From Victivallales bacterium (GTDB lineage: Bacteria > Verrucomicrobiota > Lentisphaeria > Victivallales > Victivallaceae), in assembly GCA_019038735.1 (NCBI GenBank), contig JAHOYW010000208.1, forward strand, positions 1 through 5,463: DNA of 5,463 nucleotides, written 5' to 3'. Positions 5,162-5,463 of this stretch are shown here, one piece after another. The stretch's first letter is position 1, and each line of letters opens with the position of its first letter. Under the pieces are notes generated by a model, which was not told where the DNA came from, did not search any database, and was given only the letters and a program-made list of their open reading frames with translations. Position numbers and translations under genes: made by a program.

Positions 5162-5463
5162 TTATTTTAGTTTTTTCTGTAATTTCAAGGCTGATTCATA
5201 AAGCTGTTCAGCTTCGCTTGAATTATTTTTTGTTTCATCGCCCATCGCTATTTTTGTAACTTCGCGCTGGGTCTCTAAAGCTTTTTCGACCATGCCGCAG
5301 CGATAATAAAGCAAAGCCATAGTATTCAAACAGCTTGCGTGAAAAGATTTGTTATCTTTATCCGCGGCGGATAATTCCATGGCGCGCTGTATGCATTCGG
5401 CTGAAGGCTGTAAAACTTTGCCGTCAAAAGTGAAACGCGTTATTAAACCCCATGCCATATTGT
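5162..5463 (-). CDS. TPR-repeat protein, C-terminal fragment (partial, runs off right edge)
   Basis: The frame is open to the right edge, with an Asn codon before the first visible Met, so the Met at 5458-5456 is probably internal. The visible 99 residues are soluble and mostly helical. NMAWGLITRF at the visible start resembles the 'N-x-L-A-W-x-L-A-T' helix common in TPR domains. The segment SFHASCLNTMALLYYRCGMV, followed by EKALETQREVTKIA (residues 38-71 from that Met), is a good TPR unit with Ala, Tyr, Gly and Ala at consensus places. The tail (SEAEQLYESALKLQKKLK) is a last amphipathic helix. TPRs are protein-binding scaffolds; any catalytic or thioredoxin-like domain would lie off the window, so no specific function is assigned. 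It is the upstream partner of the 2H-phosphoesterase gene. Confidence 0.65.
   Translation of the reverse strand, partial: NMAWGLITRFTFDGKVLQPSAECIQRAMELSAADKDNKSFHASCLNTMALLYYRCGMVEKALETQREVTKIAMGDETKNNSSEAEQLYESALKLQKKLK

Overview
The window looks like a bacterial chromosome of moderate to low GC, with AT-rich intergenic DNA. Codon use, the type of LacI-family regulator, a human-like xylulokinase and the GTAG-headed intergenic palindromes make me think of a PVC-group bacterium, possibly a gut Lentisphaerota. That placement is inference and I hold it at low to moderate confidence.

Left end, minus strand (1-339): the first 35 codons of trpE (anthranilate synthase component I) run off the left edge. 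They are preceded by what reads as a complete transcription attenuator. A 23-codon leader peptide ORF (294-223) carries three Trp codons near its end (LWLWCCW). A short spacer follows, then a strong intrinsic terminator (188-151, 11-bp stem plus nine U). The last codons of the leader ORF can pair with the 5' half of the terminator stem, giving a mutually exclusive antiterminator. None of this is covered by a long ORF, and it is the most interesting regulatory system in the window.

Centre, plus strand (378-4439): a divergent D-xylose catabolic cluster. A near-consensus promoter (378-406) is followed by a perfect 16-bp palindrome with a central CG (415-430), a likely operator for the LacI-family regulator encoded next (444-1484). 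The regulator is followed by xylA (xylose isomerase, 1581-2897) and, 9 nt later, xylB (xylulokinase, 2907-4439). Together XylA and XylB turn D-xylose into D-xylulose and then D-xylulose 5-phosphate, which enters the pentose phosphate pathway. No xylose transporter or xylosidase lies in the window. No convincing separate xylA promoter is visible, so the operator-controlled promoter may drive all three genes.

Right end, minus strand (4563-5463): a probable two-gene unit convergent with xylB. It holds the C-terminal part of a TPR protein and a small 2H-phosphoesterase (LigT/2'-5' RNA ligase-like) protein. Its role is unknown.

The intergenic gaps at 1485-1580 and 4440-4562 hold palindromic elements that share a TGTAGC head and a GTCTC-like centre. 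They resemble REP/BIME elements mobilised by RAYT (TnpA-REP) proteins.
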